Source: Catenovulum adriaticum (GTDB lineage: Bacteria > Pseudomonadota > Gammaproteobacteria > Enterobacterales > Alteromonadaceae). Taken from it: DNA of 64,000 nucleotides. The DNA lies in NCBI RefSeq assembly GCF_026725475.1, contig NZ_CP109965.1, positions 1,364,001 to 1,428,000 on the forward strand, written 5' to 3'. The translations under genes and the position numbers were made by a program. Below are positions 25,619 to 35,735 of the stretch, in pieces (the stretch's first letter is position 1; each line of letters begins with the position of its first letter). A model generated the notes under the pieces. That model was not told where the DNA came from. It saw nothing but the letters and a program-made list of their open reading frames with translations, and ran no database searches.

Positions 25619-26890
25619 TTATTGAGCCAACCAAGCCTTAATGGCATCTGCCAATTTTATTATATCTGATTGCTCGCTGATAAAAGGCGGCATCAGATAA
25701 ATTAATTTGCCAAAAGGTCTAATCCAAACCCCTTGTTCTACAAAAAAAGCTTGGATCTCAGCCATAGGTACAGTCTGGTGCAATTCAACTACCCCAATTG
25801 CGCCTAATACTCTTACGTTTTTAACCGCGTCAAAATCTGCCAGTGGTTTTAAATTCTGGTTTAACCAAGCTTCAATTTGTCTGACCTGGCTTTGCCAGTC
25901 GTTGTCAATCAGTAAATCGATGGCGGCATTGGCAACTGCGCAAGCTAGAGGATTTCCCATAAAAGTCGGTCCATGCATAAACACCCCGGCTTGGCCATTG
26001 CAAATGCCGTCTGCCACTTTTTGTGTCGTTAAGGTGGCTGCCAATGTCATATACCCACCTGTTAAAGCTTTACCTACACATAAAATATCGGGAGAGATAT
26101 CAGCCCATTCGCAGGCAAATAATTTACCTGTACGGCCAAATCCGGTTGCTATTTCGTCAGCAATTAATAGAACATTATATTTATCAGCCAATTGTCTAAC
26201 GTGTTTAAGGTAATCAGGGTGATAAAACTTCATTCCTCCTGCACCTTGTACAATAGGTTCAAGAATAATGGCTGCAATGTGTTGTGAATTTTCTACCAAA
26301 CAATGCTCTAACTCATGGGTTGAATTGTGTTGATAGGTTTGCTCAAATCCAACCGTGGGCGACTCAACAAAAAAATGCTGATTAATCACATTATTAAATA
26401 AACTGTGCATGCCATTAACGGGGTCGCAAACTGACATAGCGGCAAATGTATCGCCATGGTAGCCTCCGCGCAAGCTAAGCAGCTTAGTTTTGCTAGTTTG
26501 GTTTTGGCTTTGCCAATATTGAATCGCCATTTTGATCGCAACCTCAACCCCAACCGACCCTGAATCGGCTAAAAAAACTTTATCTAGCCCGGCTGGCGTC
26601 AGCTCCACCAGTTTTTTACAAAGATCAATTGCTGGTTGATGGGTAATACCGCCAAACATCACATGCGACATTTTTTCCGCTTGTTGAGTTAAAGCTTGAT
26701 TCAGTTTTGGATGATTATAGCCATGTACAGCCGCCCACCAAGATGACATACCATCAGTTAAGCTTTTTCCATCGTCTAAAAATAATTGATTTTTACTAGC
26801 ATGTGTTACGCCATAAGTAGGTAAAGGCTGAGTTAATGAAGTATACGGATGCCAGATATGGTCTTGGTCAAATTGATAATCTATTGTCAT
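25619..26890 (-). CDS. bioA: Adenosylmethionine-8-amino-7-oxononanoate aminotransferase BioA
   Basis: 423-aa class III aminotransferase that makes 7,8-diaminopelargonate from KAPA with S-adenosylmethionine as amino donor. PLP-binding Lys274 is in VGKALTGGY. The substrate-site WHPYTSLT and the RGGYHGDT motif are present, as is ADEIATGFGRTG. It is divergent from bioBFCD with the BirA-type operator between them, the same arrangement as in E. coli. Confidence 0.97.
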   Translation of the reverse strand: MTIDYQFDQDHIWHPYTSLTQPLPTYGVTHASKNQLFLDDGKSLTDGMSSWWAAVHGYNHPKLNQALTQQAEKMSHVMFGGITHQPAIDLCKKLVELTPAGLDKVFLADSGSVGVEVAIKMAIQYWQSQNQTSKTKLLSLRGGYHGDTFAAMSVCDPVNGMHSLFNNVINQHFFVESPTVGFEQTYQHNSTHELEHCLVENSQHIAAIILEPIVQGAGGMKFYHPDYLKHVRQLADKYNVLLIADEIATGFGRTGKLFACEWADISPDILCVGKALTGGYMTLAATLTTQKVADGICNGQAGVFMHGPTFMGNPLACAVANAAIDLLIDNDWQSQVRQIEAWLNQNLKPLADFDAVKNVRVLGAIGVVELHQTVPMAEIQAFFVEQGVWIRPFGKLIYLMPPFISEQSDIIKLADAIKAWLAQ

Positions 26891-26908
26891 GGTTAATAAT
26901 TAATCGTT

Positions 26909-26938
26909 TGTCAACTTTGTGTTTGTAATAGGTTGACA
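26909..26938. promoter_or_regulatory. BirA-type biotin operator
   Basis: TGTCAAC (26909-26915) and GTTGACA (26932-26938) are perfect inverted arms 16 nt apart, placed between divergent bioA and bioB. Wide-spaced arms like these match BirA operators (TTGTnAAC...GTTnACAA). Biotinyl-AMP-loaded BirA would repress both directions. The right arm contains the TTGACA -35 of bioB. Confidence 0.78.
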
Positions 26939-26960
26939 GTTTAACCTACAAGATTAAACT
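26933..26960 (+). promoter_or_regulatory. bioBFCD promoter
   Basis: TTGACA (26933-26938), a 16-nt spacer and TAAACT (26955-26960). The -35 is embedded in the right arm of the BirA operator. Confidence 0.6.
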
Positions 26961-26963
26961 GTC
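26935..26963. repeat. Second inverted repeat overlapping the bio operator
   Basis: GACAGTTTAA (26935-26944) and TTAAACTGTC (26954-26963) are perfect 10-bp inverted arms separated by 9 nt. They share bases with the right BirA arm and cover the -10 region of bioB. Confidence 0.7.
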
Positions 26964-26991
26964 TATCAAAAATCACCACGGGTAATAAAAA

Positions 26992-28038
26992 ATGCAAGCA
27001 GCTATCAGACATGATTGGTCAATCGATGAAATTCAAAAACTATTTAAACTACCGTTTAACGATTTACTTTTTAAGGCACAAACGGTTCATCGCCAAAACT
27101 TTAATCCGAATGAAGTTCAAGTAAGTACTTTGCTATCTATTAAAACCGGTGCTTGTCCGGAAGATTGCAAATACTGCCCGCAAAGTGCAAGGTACGATAC
27201 TGGACTCGATAAAGAAAAACTAATGGAAGTTGAAGCAGTGCTTGAAAAAGCTCGCCTCGCTAAAAAAAATGGCTCAACCCGCTTTTGTATGGGTGCTGCA
27301 TGGCGTAACCCAAAAGATAGAGATATTCCCTACATTGTTAAAATGATTGAAGGTGTACGCGATTTAAATTTAGAAACTTGTATGACTTTAGGCATGTTAA
27401 CAAAAGAACAAGCCATTACGTTAAAACAAGCTGGTTTAGATTACTACAATCATAATTTAGATACCTCACCTGAATTTTATGGCGAAATTATTACCACTCG
27501 TACATTTAAAGATAGACTAGATACCCTTGAAAATGTGCGAGCGTCAGGAATGAAAGTTTGTAGTGGCGGCATTGTGGGGATGGGCGAAAAAGCAACCGAT
27601 AGAGCTGGTTTATTACGTAGTTTAGCTAATTTAGAAGAGCACCCTGATAGCGTGCCAATTAATATGTTGGTGCGAGTAGAAGGAACACCAATGGCTGAAA
27701 ATGAAGACTTTGATCATTTCGAGTTTATTAAAACGATTGCCGTGGCTCGTATTTTAATGCCTAAATCTCATGTTCGTTTATCTGCCGGGCGCACCGAAAT
27801 GAACGAGCAAATGCAAGCTTTGTGTTTTTTTGCTGGCGCTAATTCTATTTTTTATGGTGAAAAACTATTAACAACGGAAAACCCTGAAGCGAACCATGAC
27901 ATGGAACTGTTTGGTAAGTTAGGGATTGAACCTGAAAAGCGACACGGGTATTCAGACGAAGTAACAGAAGCGGCATTATTAGAAACTGTGGTTGAATCAC
28001 AAGAGCCTGCTTTATTTTATGACGCTGCGGTTCAATAA
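26992..28038 (+). CDS. bioB: Biotin synthase BioB
   Basis: 348-aa radical-SAM enzyme inserting sulfur into dethiobiotin. The [4Fe-4S] ligands are Cys55, Cys59 and Cys62 in ACPEDCKYCPQS. Further conserved segments include YNHNLDTSPEFY and SAGR near the [2Fe-2S] site. It is first in the bioBFCD operon. Confidence 0.97.
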   Translation: MQAAIRHDWSIDEIQKLFKLPFNDLLFKAQTVHRQNFNPNEVQVSTLLSIKTGACPEDCKYCPQSARYDTGLDKEKLMEVEAVLEKARLAKKNGSTRFCMGAAWRNPKDRDIPYIVKMIEGVRDLNLETCMTLGMLTKEQAITLKQAGLDYYNHNLDTSPEFYGEIITTRTFKDRLDTLENVRASGMKVCSGGIVGMGEKATDRAGLLRSLANLEEHPDSVPINMLVRVEGTPMAENEDFDHFEFIKTIAVARILMPKSHVRLSAGRTEMNEQMQALCFFAGANSIFYGEKLLTTENPEANHDMELFGKLGIEPEKRHGYSDEVTEAALLETVVESQEPALFYDAAVQ

Positions 28039-28057
28039 ATTGAGTTATTAGTTAATT

Positions 28058-29221
28058 ATGTTACCCGAGCGTTTAGCTAAAGCACTAGTTGATAAAAAAC
28101 GAGCACATAGTTTTAGAGAACGAAAAATTTGCCAACCTAATGGTAAATATGTGCAAGTTCAAAACAATCAATATTTAAATTTTTCTGGCAATGACTATTT
28201 AGCGATTGCGAGTAGTGAGGAAATAAAAGTTGCTTATCGACAGTTAAACACCGGTAGCACAGGCTCAGCGCTTATTAATGGTTATAACCCAGAACATGCA
28301 GAGTTAGAGTTGCAAGTGGCTGATTGGTTGGGGTTTGAAAAAGCGCTTTTGTACTCAACTGGTTTTGCTGCTAATTCAGCTGTTATAAAAACCGTCATGT
28401 CTGAAAAAAACGGTTTAATTTTACAAGATAAGTTAAACCATGCCTCTTTAATTGACGGAGGATTAACAGCCAATGCTAAATCAATGCGCTTTGCTCATAA
28501 TGATATGGTTCAGCTTGAAACAAAATTAAAACGTGCAAATTATCAGCATCCAGAAAAACTGATTGTGAGTGAAGGCATTTTTAGCATGGATGGCGACAAC
28601 GCGCCTATTGCTTCACTATCAGATTTAGCGAGTCATTATGATGCAGGGTTGATGATAGACGATGCTCATGGAATCGGTGTGCTTGGCACAGATGGACGCG
28701 GTAGCTTGGCTGAAAATAACCTAAAGCCTAAGCAGATTGATATTTATATGGCAACTTTTGGTAAAGCACTAGGCTCAGCTGGAGCCGTTGTGTGTGGTAA
28801 CGCAACCTTAATTGAATATTTAGTCAACTTTTCTCGTGACTACATTTATAGCACGAGCATGTCTCCACATCAGGCTAAGCTGACCTCAATCGCAATTGAG
28901 TTGGTTAAAAAACAACAGTGGCGACGAGATAAATTGATTGAAAATATTGCTTATTTTAAACAGCAACTTGCGAACTTAGGTTTTGCTGATACAGGATCAA
29001 ATTCTGCAATTCAGCCTATTATCGTGGGTGAAAATCAGGCAACATTAAAAATAGCTGAACAGCTTAAAAAAGCCGGTATTTGGCTAACCGCTATCCGCCC
29101 ACCGACAGTAGCAAAAGGCAGTGCTAGGTTAAGGGTGACTTTGTCAACAGCTCATAATTTAGCTGACATTCGCTACCTATCAACTCAATTAGCAAATGCA
29201 GTAAAGGTTGAATTACGATGA
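28058..29221 (+). CDS. bioF: 8-amino-7-oxononanoate synthase BioF
   Basis: 387-aa PLP enzyme of the alpha-oxoamine synthase family condensing pimeloyl-ACP/CoA with alanine to KAPA. PLP Lys236 is in ATFGKALGSAG, with DDAHGIGVLG upstream. It starts 19 bases after bioB and its end overlaps bioC by 4 bases (ATGA). Confidence 0.96.
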   Translation: MLPERLAKALVDKKRAHSFRERKICQPNGKYVQVQNNQYLNFSGNDYLAIASSEEIKVAYRQLNTGSTGSALINGYNPEHAELELQVADWLGFEKALLYSTGFAANSAVIKTVMSEKNGLILQDKLNHASLIDGGLTANAKSMRFAHNDMVQLETKLKRANYQHPEKLIVSEGIFSMDGDNAPIASLSDLASHYDAGLMIDDAHGIGVLGTDGRGSLAENNLKPKQIDIYMATFGKALGSAGAVVCGNATLIEYLVNFSRDYIYSTSMSPHQAKLTSIAIELVKKQQWRRDKLIENIAYFKQQLANLGFADTGSNSAIQPIIVGENQATLKIAEQLKKAGIWLTAIRPPTVAKGSARLRVTLSTAHNLADIRYLSTQLANAVKVELR

Positions 29222-30036
29222 ATCAGTCAAACGCATTACAGCAAGTAGTTTCGGAGCATTTTTCACGGGCAGCTGCTCAATATGATACGGCAGCGCAATT
29301 ACAGCTAAAGGTTATTAAAAAATTGGCTAATCAATTACTGCCCGAGTTTAAAATGATGCAAGCTAATAAAAACCTACATATTTTAGATGTCGGATGTGGC
29401 ACGGCTAACTTATTACAATTTTTACCATCACCTTTTGCTTATACAGGTGTAGATATTGCCGAAGGTATGTTAGCTTTTTCAGCAGAAAAATTTTCATATT
29501 TAGCAGCAGATAACCAATTAGCTTGGCAATTAGCGGATGCCCAAAATTTACCTTTTGAAGAAAACCAATTCGATTTTGTGTTTTCCAGTTTAGCTTGGCA
29601 ATGGTGTGATTTAGAACAAGTTTTAGCACAAAGTTATCGAGTGTTAAAGCCAGGTGGTACGCTCATATTTAGCACTTTATTAGATGGTACTTTATGTGAG
29701 TTAAACCAAGCATTTAAACAACTAGATAACCAAATACATATTAATCAATTTATTGATTCTCAAGCGCTAGAACAAGCAATAAATAGCCAAGATTGGCATC
29801 AAGTAAACGCACAAGTGCTAACTGAAAAAACACATTATGATTCAGTTTATCAATTACTTAAAGAGCTTAAGTCTATTGGTGCGAATACAGTCAGTAAAAA
29901 TAACCAGCTTTATAAACGCCAGCCTTTAACCAAAAACAGACTGGCCAGATTAGAGCTTGCTTATCCACGCCAATCGAACCCAGTACAAACCATTGCTAGT
30001 TGGCAGGTTGCTTATTGCCAATTACGAAAAAGCTGA
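29218..30036 (+). CDS. bioC: Malonyl-ACP O-methyltransferase BioC
   Basis: 272-aa class I SAM methyltransferase with motif I ILDVGCGTANLL and an SSLAWQWC segment typical of BioC. It methylates malonyl-ACP so that fatty acid synthesis can build the pimeloyl chain. The start overlaps the bioF stop. No bioH or other pimeloyl-ACP esterase is seen in the window. Confidence 0.93.
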   Translation: MNQSNALQQVVSEHFSRAAAQYDTAAQLQLKVIKKLANQLLPEFKMMQANKNLHILDVGCGTANLLQFLPSPFAYTGVDIAEGMLAFSAEKFSYLAADNQLAWQLADAQNLPFEENQFDFVFSSLAWQWCDLEQVLAQSYRVLKPGGTLIFSTLLDGTLCELNQAFKQLDNQIHINQFIDSQALEQAINSQDWHQVNAQVLTEKTHYDSVYQLLKELKSIGANTVSKNNQLYKRQPLTKNRLARLELAYPRQSNPVQTIASWQVAYCQLRKS

Positions 30037-30080
30037 GTTGTCTTCATTTGTATTAATCAAATTTTAAAAGTTATTAATTT

Positions 30081-30773
30081 ATGAAATCTATCTTTATAAC
30101 GGCAACCGATACCGAAGTGGGTAAAACCACAATAGCGTCAGGTATCATTTCAGGTTTAATTAACCAAGCTTCGACAAATTTAACTGTGGCTGGTTTTAAA
30201 CCTATCGCGGCCGGTTGCGATTTAATCGACGGCCAGCTAAAAAATGAAGATGCGCTGAGTTTAATGCAAGTTTCTAATGCCCAGTTTAGCTATCAAAAGG
30301 TAAATCCGTTTGCTTTAAAATCTGCAATAGCCCCCCATATAGCTGCGCAACAAGAAGGCGCGAATATTAATATTGAGCAGCTTGATTGGCATTACCATCA
30401 ATGGCAGCAAACAGCGCTTGATTATTTAATTGTAGAAGGCGCAGGTGGCTGGCAGCTTCCGCTAAATGAATCTGAATATTTATCTGAATGGGTAGTTAAG
30501 CAAAATATGCCTATTGTATTAGTGGTCGGGTTAAAGCTAGGTTGTATTAATCATGCATTATTAACCGCAATGGTTGTGGCTAAAATGGGTGGTAATATAA
30601 TTGGTTGGATTGCCAATCACGTTGATCCTAATATGCAGTGCCAAACCGAAAATGTAAAAGCACTCGCACATCGGCTGAATATGCCCTGTTTAGGTACAGT
30701 CCCATATTTAGCCAACTCCCAAAATGTTGAAGAGTTTATCGACATCCAATTACTAAAATCACTTATCGCTTAA
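30081..30773 (+). CDS. bioD: Dethiobiotin synthetase BioD
   Basis: 230-aa ATP-dependent carboxylase forming the ureido ring of dethiobiotin. The P-loop TDTEVGKTT (9-17) and the VEGAGGWQLPL motif are canonical. It is the last gene of bioBFCD, 44 bases after bioC. Confidence 0.96.
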   Translation: MKSIFITATDTEVGKTTIASGIISGLINQASTNLTVAGFKPIAAGCDLIDGQLKNEDALSLMQVSNAQFSYQKVNPFALKSAIAPHIAAQQEGANINIEQLDWHYHQWQQTALDYLIVEGAGGWQLPLNESEYLSEWVVKQNMPIVLVVGLKLGCINHALLTAMVVAKMGGNIIGWIANHVDPNMQCQTENVKALAHRLNMPCLGTVPYLANSQNVEEFIDIQLLKSLIA

Positions 30774-31037
30774 ATTCCCAAGCAGAAAAAGCAGAAGCTG
30801 TTGTAAATATAGACAAGCAAGCCCGACACGTATTGATATACTTTTTAGGCTGGGGTATAACTGGTGATAACAAATTGTCATATATCGTCGCTATCATTTT
30901 TATTTATTCACTATTAGGCAGCCATTAGCCGTATTATATAAAAATCTGATTACGAATAAAAAGCACGATAAGCACAATGACGACTGTTTTTACCAGTCGC
31001 TGTCTCTCATTATTTTGTCTACATAAAGGAAAGCATC

Positions 31038-32681
31038 ATGGCGTTGCATGAAAGAGCAGGGCAGCCAGCCCAACTTGAAGATTTAGTCAACATTCCTCGT
31101 TTAGTGAGTGAATATTATTTAAATACGCCAAATAACGATCAGTTAGTTAGTTTTGGCACCTCTGGACACAGAGGCTCAGCAACGAACTCTACATTTACCG
31201 AAACACATATTGCTGCTATTTGCCAGGCATTGGTTGAGTACCGTGAAGCGCATAACATTGATGGGCCTTTGCACATAGGTATGGATACCCATGCATTATC
31301 TGAATGTGCTTTTGCTACTGCGGTTGAAGTTTTTGTAGCTAACCAAGTGAAAGTTATTGTTCAGGCTGGACGTGGTTATACACCAACGCCAGTTATTTCA
31401 CATGCTATTTTAACTTATAACCAAGATAAAACTACTGGCTTAGCCGATGGTGTAGTGATCACTCCTAGCCATAATCCACCGCAAGATGGCGGCTTTAAAT
31501 ATAATCCGCCTAATGGTGGCCCTGCTGATACAGATATTACTAATCAGGTACAAGCCCGAGCTAACGAAATTATTCAATCAGGCTTAGAAGCGGTTAAACG
31601 TGTTCCGTTTGATCAAGCATTTGAATCAGATTTAGTTACTAAATATGATTTCATTCAGCCTTATGTTGATGATTTAAAAAATGTTATAGATATGCAAGCT
31701 ATTGCTGATTCGGGTTTAACCATAGGGGTTGATCCTTTAGGTGGCTCTGGTATCGCTTACTGGGATGTTATTGCAAAAACTTATGGTATTAATATTGAAG
31801 TGGTGAATAAGGCCGTTGACCCTACTTTTTCTTTTATGCCTTTAGATAAAGATGGCAAAATTAGAATGGATTGTTCATCGCCTTATGCAATGGCTGGCTT
31901 AATTAAATTAAAAGACGACTTTGATGTCGCCATTGCTAATGACCCCGATTATGACCGTCATGGGATAGTGACAAAGTCTGCTGGTTTAATGAACCCAAAT
32001 CATTATTTAGCGGTTGCGATTGAATATTTATATACCCACAGACCTGAGTGGAAAGACAGTTTAGCCATTGGCAAAACATTAGTGTCATCGAGCATGATTG
32101 ATAGAGTTGCTGGTGCATTGGGTAAAAATTTATCTGAAGTACCTGTCGGTTTTAAATGGTTTGTTGATGGGCTGTATTCTGGCAGTTATGGTTTTGGTGG
32201 TGAAGAAAGCGCGGGTGCTTCATTTTTACGGAAAAACGGTCAAGTTTGGTCAACCGATAAAGATGGTATTATTTTAGCTTTGTTAGCAGCTGAAATTACC
32301 GCGGTTACAGGCAAAGATCCGGCAGAACATTATCAAGCCTTGACGGAAAAATTTGGTGCGCCTTTGTATAATCGTTTAGATGCTGCGGCAAGTGCAGAGC
32401 AAAAGTCGGTCCTTAAAAACCTATCAGCCGATGATGTAGAGGCAGACACTTTAGCAGGTGAGGCGATTAAAGCTAAATTAACGCATGCACCGGGTAATGA
32501 TGCCGCTATTGGTGGTTTAAAAGTGGTTACTGAAAATGGATGGTTCGCTGCCAGACCATCAGGCACTGAAGACATTTATAAAATTTATTGCGAAAGCTTT
32601 TTAGGTGAATCACATTTGAAACAAATTGCCGAAGAAGCCCAAGCGATTGTAAATGCAACTTTTTCTAAAGCTGGCGTTTAA
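31038..32681 (+). CDS. pgm: Phosphoglucomutase (alpha-D-glucose specific)
   Basis: 547-aa alpha-phosphohexomutase interconverting glucose-1-P and glucose-6-P. The phosphoserine is Ser144 in TPSHNPP; metal-binding loop NDPDYDRHG, sugar-binding GEESAG and phosphate-binding RPSGTE are all present. It has a strong AAAGGA ribosome site. The 264-base upstream gap contains CGACTG/CAGTCG arms near 30984-31002 in the leader. glgP follows after a hairpin, so the pair link glycogen breakdown to glycolysis even if they are transcribed separately. Confidence 0.96.
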   Translation: MALHERAGQPAQLEDLVNIPRLVSEYYLNTPNNDQLVSFGTSGHRGSATNSTFTETHIAAICQALVEYREAHNIDGPLHIGMDTHALSECAFATAVEVFVANQVKVIVQAGRGYTPTPVISHAILTYNQDKTTGLADGVVITPSHNPPQDGGFKYNPPNGGPADTDITNQVQARANEIIQSGLEAVKRVPFDQAFESDLVTKYDFIQPYVDDLKNVIDMQAIADSGLTIGVDPLGGSGIAYWDVIAKTYGINIEVVNKAVDPTFSFMPLDKDGKIRMDCSSPYAMAGLIKLKDDFDVAIANDPDYDRHGIVTKSAGLMNPNHYLAVAIEYLYTHRPEWKDSLAIGKTLVSSSMIDRVAGALGKNLSEVPVGFKWFVDGLYSGSYGFGGEESAGASFLRKNGQVWSTDKDGIILALLAAEITAVTGKDPAEHYQALTEKFGAPLYNRLDAAASAEQKSVLKNLSADDVEADTLAGEAIKAKLTHAPGNDAAIGGLKVVTENGWFAARPSGTEDIYKIYCESFLGESHLKQIAEEAQAIVNATFSKAGV

Positions 32682-32696
32682 CGACTAAGCAAACAA

Positions 32697-32728
32697 TGAG
32701 TGATAGCGGTTTATTCTGCTATTGCTCA
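32697..32728 (+). terminator. Hairpin after pgm
   Basis: TGAGTGATAGC (32697-32707) pairs with GCTATTGCTCA (32718-32728) over 11 bp including two G-U pairs, with a 10-nt loop. AAGTTTTG follows. Confidence 0.6.
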
Positions 32729-32973
32729 AAGTTTTGCGCCAATAATCCAAATTCTTCAAATTTAAGCTATGCTTTTGACTAAAAATTAGATAGTTTATAA
32801 CTAAGCCTAAATTCAAATGAATAAATCTTACATTTAGGTAATTTATCCTCATTACATATATTAACGCTATGGCTTGCCGTTCAGCTAAACTCGTTTGTTA
32901 CTTGGCTGAAAGCTTTGAAAAGTAACTTTAAACAATCAACACATCAGGCACTTGCCGTGTTAAAGGATTAAAG

Positions 32974-35508
32974 ATGACAACAACTGGCCGCAAATCAACC
33001 AAACAATCTCGTAATCTCACTACCAAAGCTTCACAAGAACCGTCCACTTTACTTGCACAAGACATGAATCTTGATGTTGCGTCATTTAAACAATCTATTA
33101 TTAAACACTTGCACGTAACCGTGGGCACCGACGAAAACAAAGCTTCAGACAAAGCTTGGTGGAACGCTATTTGTGCTGCTGTGAATGAATTAGTCTATGA
33201 GCGTGTGACCCGTACCCAAAAAACGCACTTTCAAAAAGATACGCGAGCGGTTCATTATTTGTCGCTTGAATTTTTAATGGGGCGATTTTTAAAAAATAAT
33301 TTAACTAACATTGGCTTGACTGATATTGCTCAAAAAGCGGTTGCCGAATTAGGGCTAGATTTTAATCAAATTTGTGAAGAAGAACCCGACATGGCATTAG
33401 GTAATGGCGGGCTAGGTCGTTTGGCCGCTTGTTTTGTTGACTCTTTAGCCACTTTGGATTATCCAGCCATTGGATACGGCATTCACTACGAACATGGTTT
33501 ATTTACCCAAGATATTCAACATGGTAGACAGGTTGAGCGACCAGATAGTTGGCGAGAATATGGCAATGCTTGGGAAATTTGTCGTCCGGAATCAATTCAA
33601 GAAATTCCATTATATGGTTATGTTGAAACCCAATATGATGAAAGCGGTAAAATTCATAAAGAGTGGCACCCGGGACGCATTATAAAAGGCGTGCCTTGGG
33701 ATATACCCGTAGTGGGTTATGGGGCAAACACAGTTAATATTTTACGGTTATGGGAAAGCCGAGCATCAGACTTTTTTAACTGGGATGTATTTAACGCCGG
33801 TGGTTATTTAGACGCACAAGTTGAAAACGTGCAAGCAGAAACTATTTCAAAAGTATTGTATCCAAATGATAATACTGATGCTGGTAAAGAGTTAAGATTA
33901 ATACAGCAATACTTTTTTTGCGCTTGCTCAATTAAAGATATTATTCGCCGTTATAAGCGTGCGCATGAAAATGATTGGAGTCATTTTGTTGATCAAGTGG
34001 TTATCCAGCTAAACGATACTCATCCTGCGATTGCTATTCCAGAATTGATGCGCATTTTGGTCGATAGGGTTGGACTTGATTGGTCTGAAGCTTGGAGTAT
34101 GTGCCAAAACATTTTTGCTTACACTAACCATACTTTGTTGCCAGAAGCACTCGAAAAATGGTCAGTGCGTTTATTTGAAAAAGTGCTTCCGCGTCATTTA
34201 GAAATTATTTATGAAATTAACAGCCGTTTTTTAGAAGATATTGTCAGCCAGCATTTTGCTGATAATGATGAAGTAAAACGTAAATTATCTATCATCGAAG
34301 AAGGCCATGAAAAAATGGTCAGAATGGGTAATTTATCCGTTATCGGCAGTTTTAAAGTAAATGGTGTGGCACAAATTCATTCTAAATTAGTTAAATCAGA
34401 CTTATTTCCTGAGTTTGATCAAATATGGCCAGATAAATTTACCAATGTAACCAACGGCGTAACGCCAAGGCGCTGGCTAAAGTCTTGTAACCCTAAATTA
34501 GCTAAGCTGATTTCCGCTCACATTGACGCTGACTGGCCTGTTCATTTAGACAAATTAAAGTCATTGGTGCCGTTAGCAGATGATCCACAATTTCAGCAAG
34601 ACTTTATGCAAATTAAGCTCGAAAATAAAGTTGAGCTAGCTCATGTGATTAAAACCCTAACCGATGTAGAGGTTGATCCAAACGCCTTATTTGATATTCA
34701 AATTAAACGCTTGCACGAATATAAACGCCAGCAACTTAACTTAATTCATATTATGGCGTTATACCGCCGCTTATTACAAAACCCAGATTACGACATGCCT
34801 AAGCGAGTCTTTATCTTTGGCGCAAAAGCAGCTCCTGGCTATTATTTAGCAAAAGAAATTATTTATGCAATTAATAAAGTCGCTGATCGAATTAATACAG
34901 ATGAGCGAATTAAAGATAAATTAAAAGTCGTATTTTTGCCTAATTACCGAGTGTCGTTAGCTGAAAAAATGATACCAGCAGCCGATGTATCAGAGCAGAT
35001 TTCGTTAGCAGGTAAAGAAGCATCTGGCACAGGTAATATGAAATTAGCTTTAAATGGTGCTATTACAGTTGGCACGTTAGATGGGGCAAATATTGAAATA
35101 GCAGAAGAAGCCGGCGAAGATAATGTAGTTATTTTCGGGTTGGATGTTGACGAGGTTAAAGCGCTGCAAGCCCAAGGTTATAACCCGTGGGATTATTATT
35201 ACGGGAATGAAGAGCTAAAAGCCGTTTTAGACTGGTTTGACACTGATTATTTTACCCCAGGTAAGCCAGGAGAACTGTCTGAAATTAAGCGCAGTTTACT
35301 TGATTACGGCGATAGTTATTTAACTTTAGCCGATTACCAGAGCTACTCTGATGCGCATCAGAAAGTAGATAAATTATATCAAGATAAATCTGTATGGGCG
35401 AAAATGGCAATAATAAACACCGCCACTATGGGTAAATTTAACTCTGATCGTTCGATTAGAGATTACGTAAATAAAATTTGGAAGTTAGATGACTGCAATG
35501 TTAAGTGA
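32974..35508 (+). CDS. glgP: Glycogen/maltodextrin phosphorylase
   Basis: 844-aa GT35 enzyme releasing glucose-1-P from alpha-1,4-glucans. PLP is bound by Lys690 in GTGNMK within the family signature EASGTGNMKLALNGA; MALGNGGLGRLAACF near residue 140 and the VQLNDTHP motif also match. A 30-residue Ser/Thr-rich extension precedes the conserved start. The product feeds pgm directly upstream. No glgA, glgB, glgC or glgX is nearby. Confidence 0.93.
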   Translation: MTTTGRKSTKQSRNLTTKASQEPSTLLAQDMNLDVASFKQSIIKHLHVTVGTDENKASDKAWWNAICAAVNELVYERVTRTQKTHFQKDTRAVHYLSLEFLMGRFLKNNLTNIGLTDIAQKAVAELGLDFNQICEEEPDMALGNGGLGRLAACFVDSLATLDYPAIGYGIHYEHGLFTQDIQHGRQVERPDSWREYGNAWEICRPESIQEIPLYGYVETQYDESGKIHKEWHPGRIIKGVPWDIPVVGYGANTVNILRLWESRASDFFNWDVFNAGGYLDAQVENVQAETISKVLYPNDNTDAGKELRLIQQYFFCACSIKDIIRRYKRAHENDWSHFVDQVVIQLNDTHPAIAIPELMRILVDRVGLDWSEAWSMCQNIFAYTNHTLLPEALEKWSVRLFEKVLPRHLEIIYEINSRFLEDIVSQHFADNDEVKRKLSIIEEGHEKMVRMGNLSVIGSFKVNGVAQIHSKLVKSDLFPEFDQIWPDKFTNVTNGVTPRRWLKSCNPKLAKLISAHIDADWPVHLDKLKSLVPLADDPQFQQDFMQIKLENKVELAHVIKTLTDVEVDPNALFDIQIKRLHEYKRQQLNLIHIMALYRRLLQNPDYDMPKRVFIFGAKAAPGYYLAKEIIYAINKVADRINTDERIKDKLKVVFLPNYRVSLAEKMIPAADVSEQISLAGKEASGTGNMKLALNGAITVGTLDGANIEIAEEAGEDNVVIFGLDVDEVKALQAQGYNPWDYYYGNEELKAVLDWFDTDYFTPGKPGELSEIKRSLLDYGDSYLTLADYQSYSDAHQKVDKLYQDKSVWAKMAIINTATMGKFNSDRSIRDYVNKIWKLDDCNVK

Positions 35509-35647
35509 ATAATTTAACGGTTATGTGGATTTAATGGTTATCTTTAAATTCAGTTGTTTTTAAATTCAAAGGTTATCTAGATTTAACGTAGCAGAGCGCC
35601 TTAACTTTAAACAGGGATTGGAGCTGTATTAACAAAAAAATAAAATG

Positions 35648-35680
35648 GCAGTGATACCATAATGGTTTTCGCTGCTTTTT
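35648..35680 (+). terminator. Terminator after glgP
   Basis: GCAGTGA (35648-35654) pairs with TCGCTGC (35669-35675, one G-U pair), with inner CCA/TGG pairing, and five T follow. Confidence 0.75.
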
Positions 35681-35735
35681 CGTTTTATCGGTTGATGCTA
35701 CAAACTTTAAAAAAAGCAGGATATTTAATTAGTTT

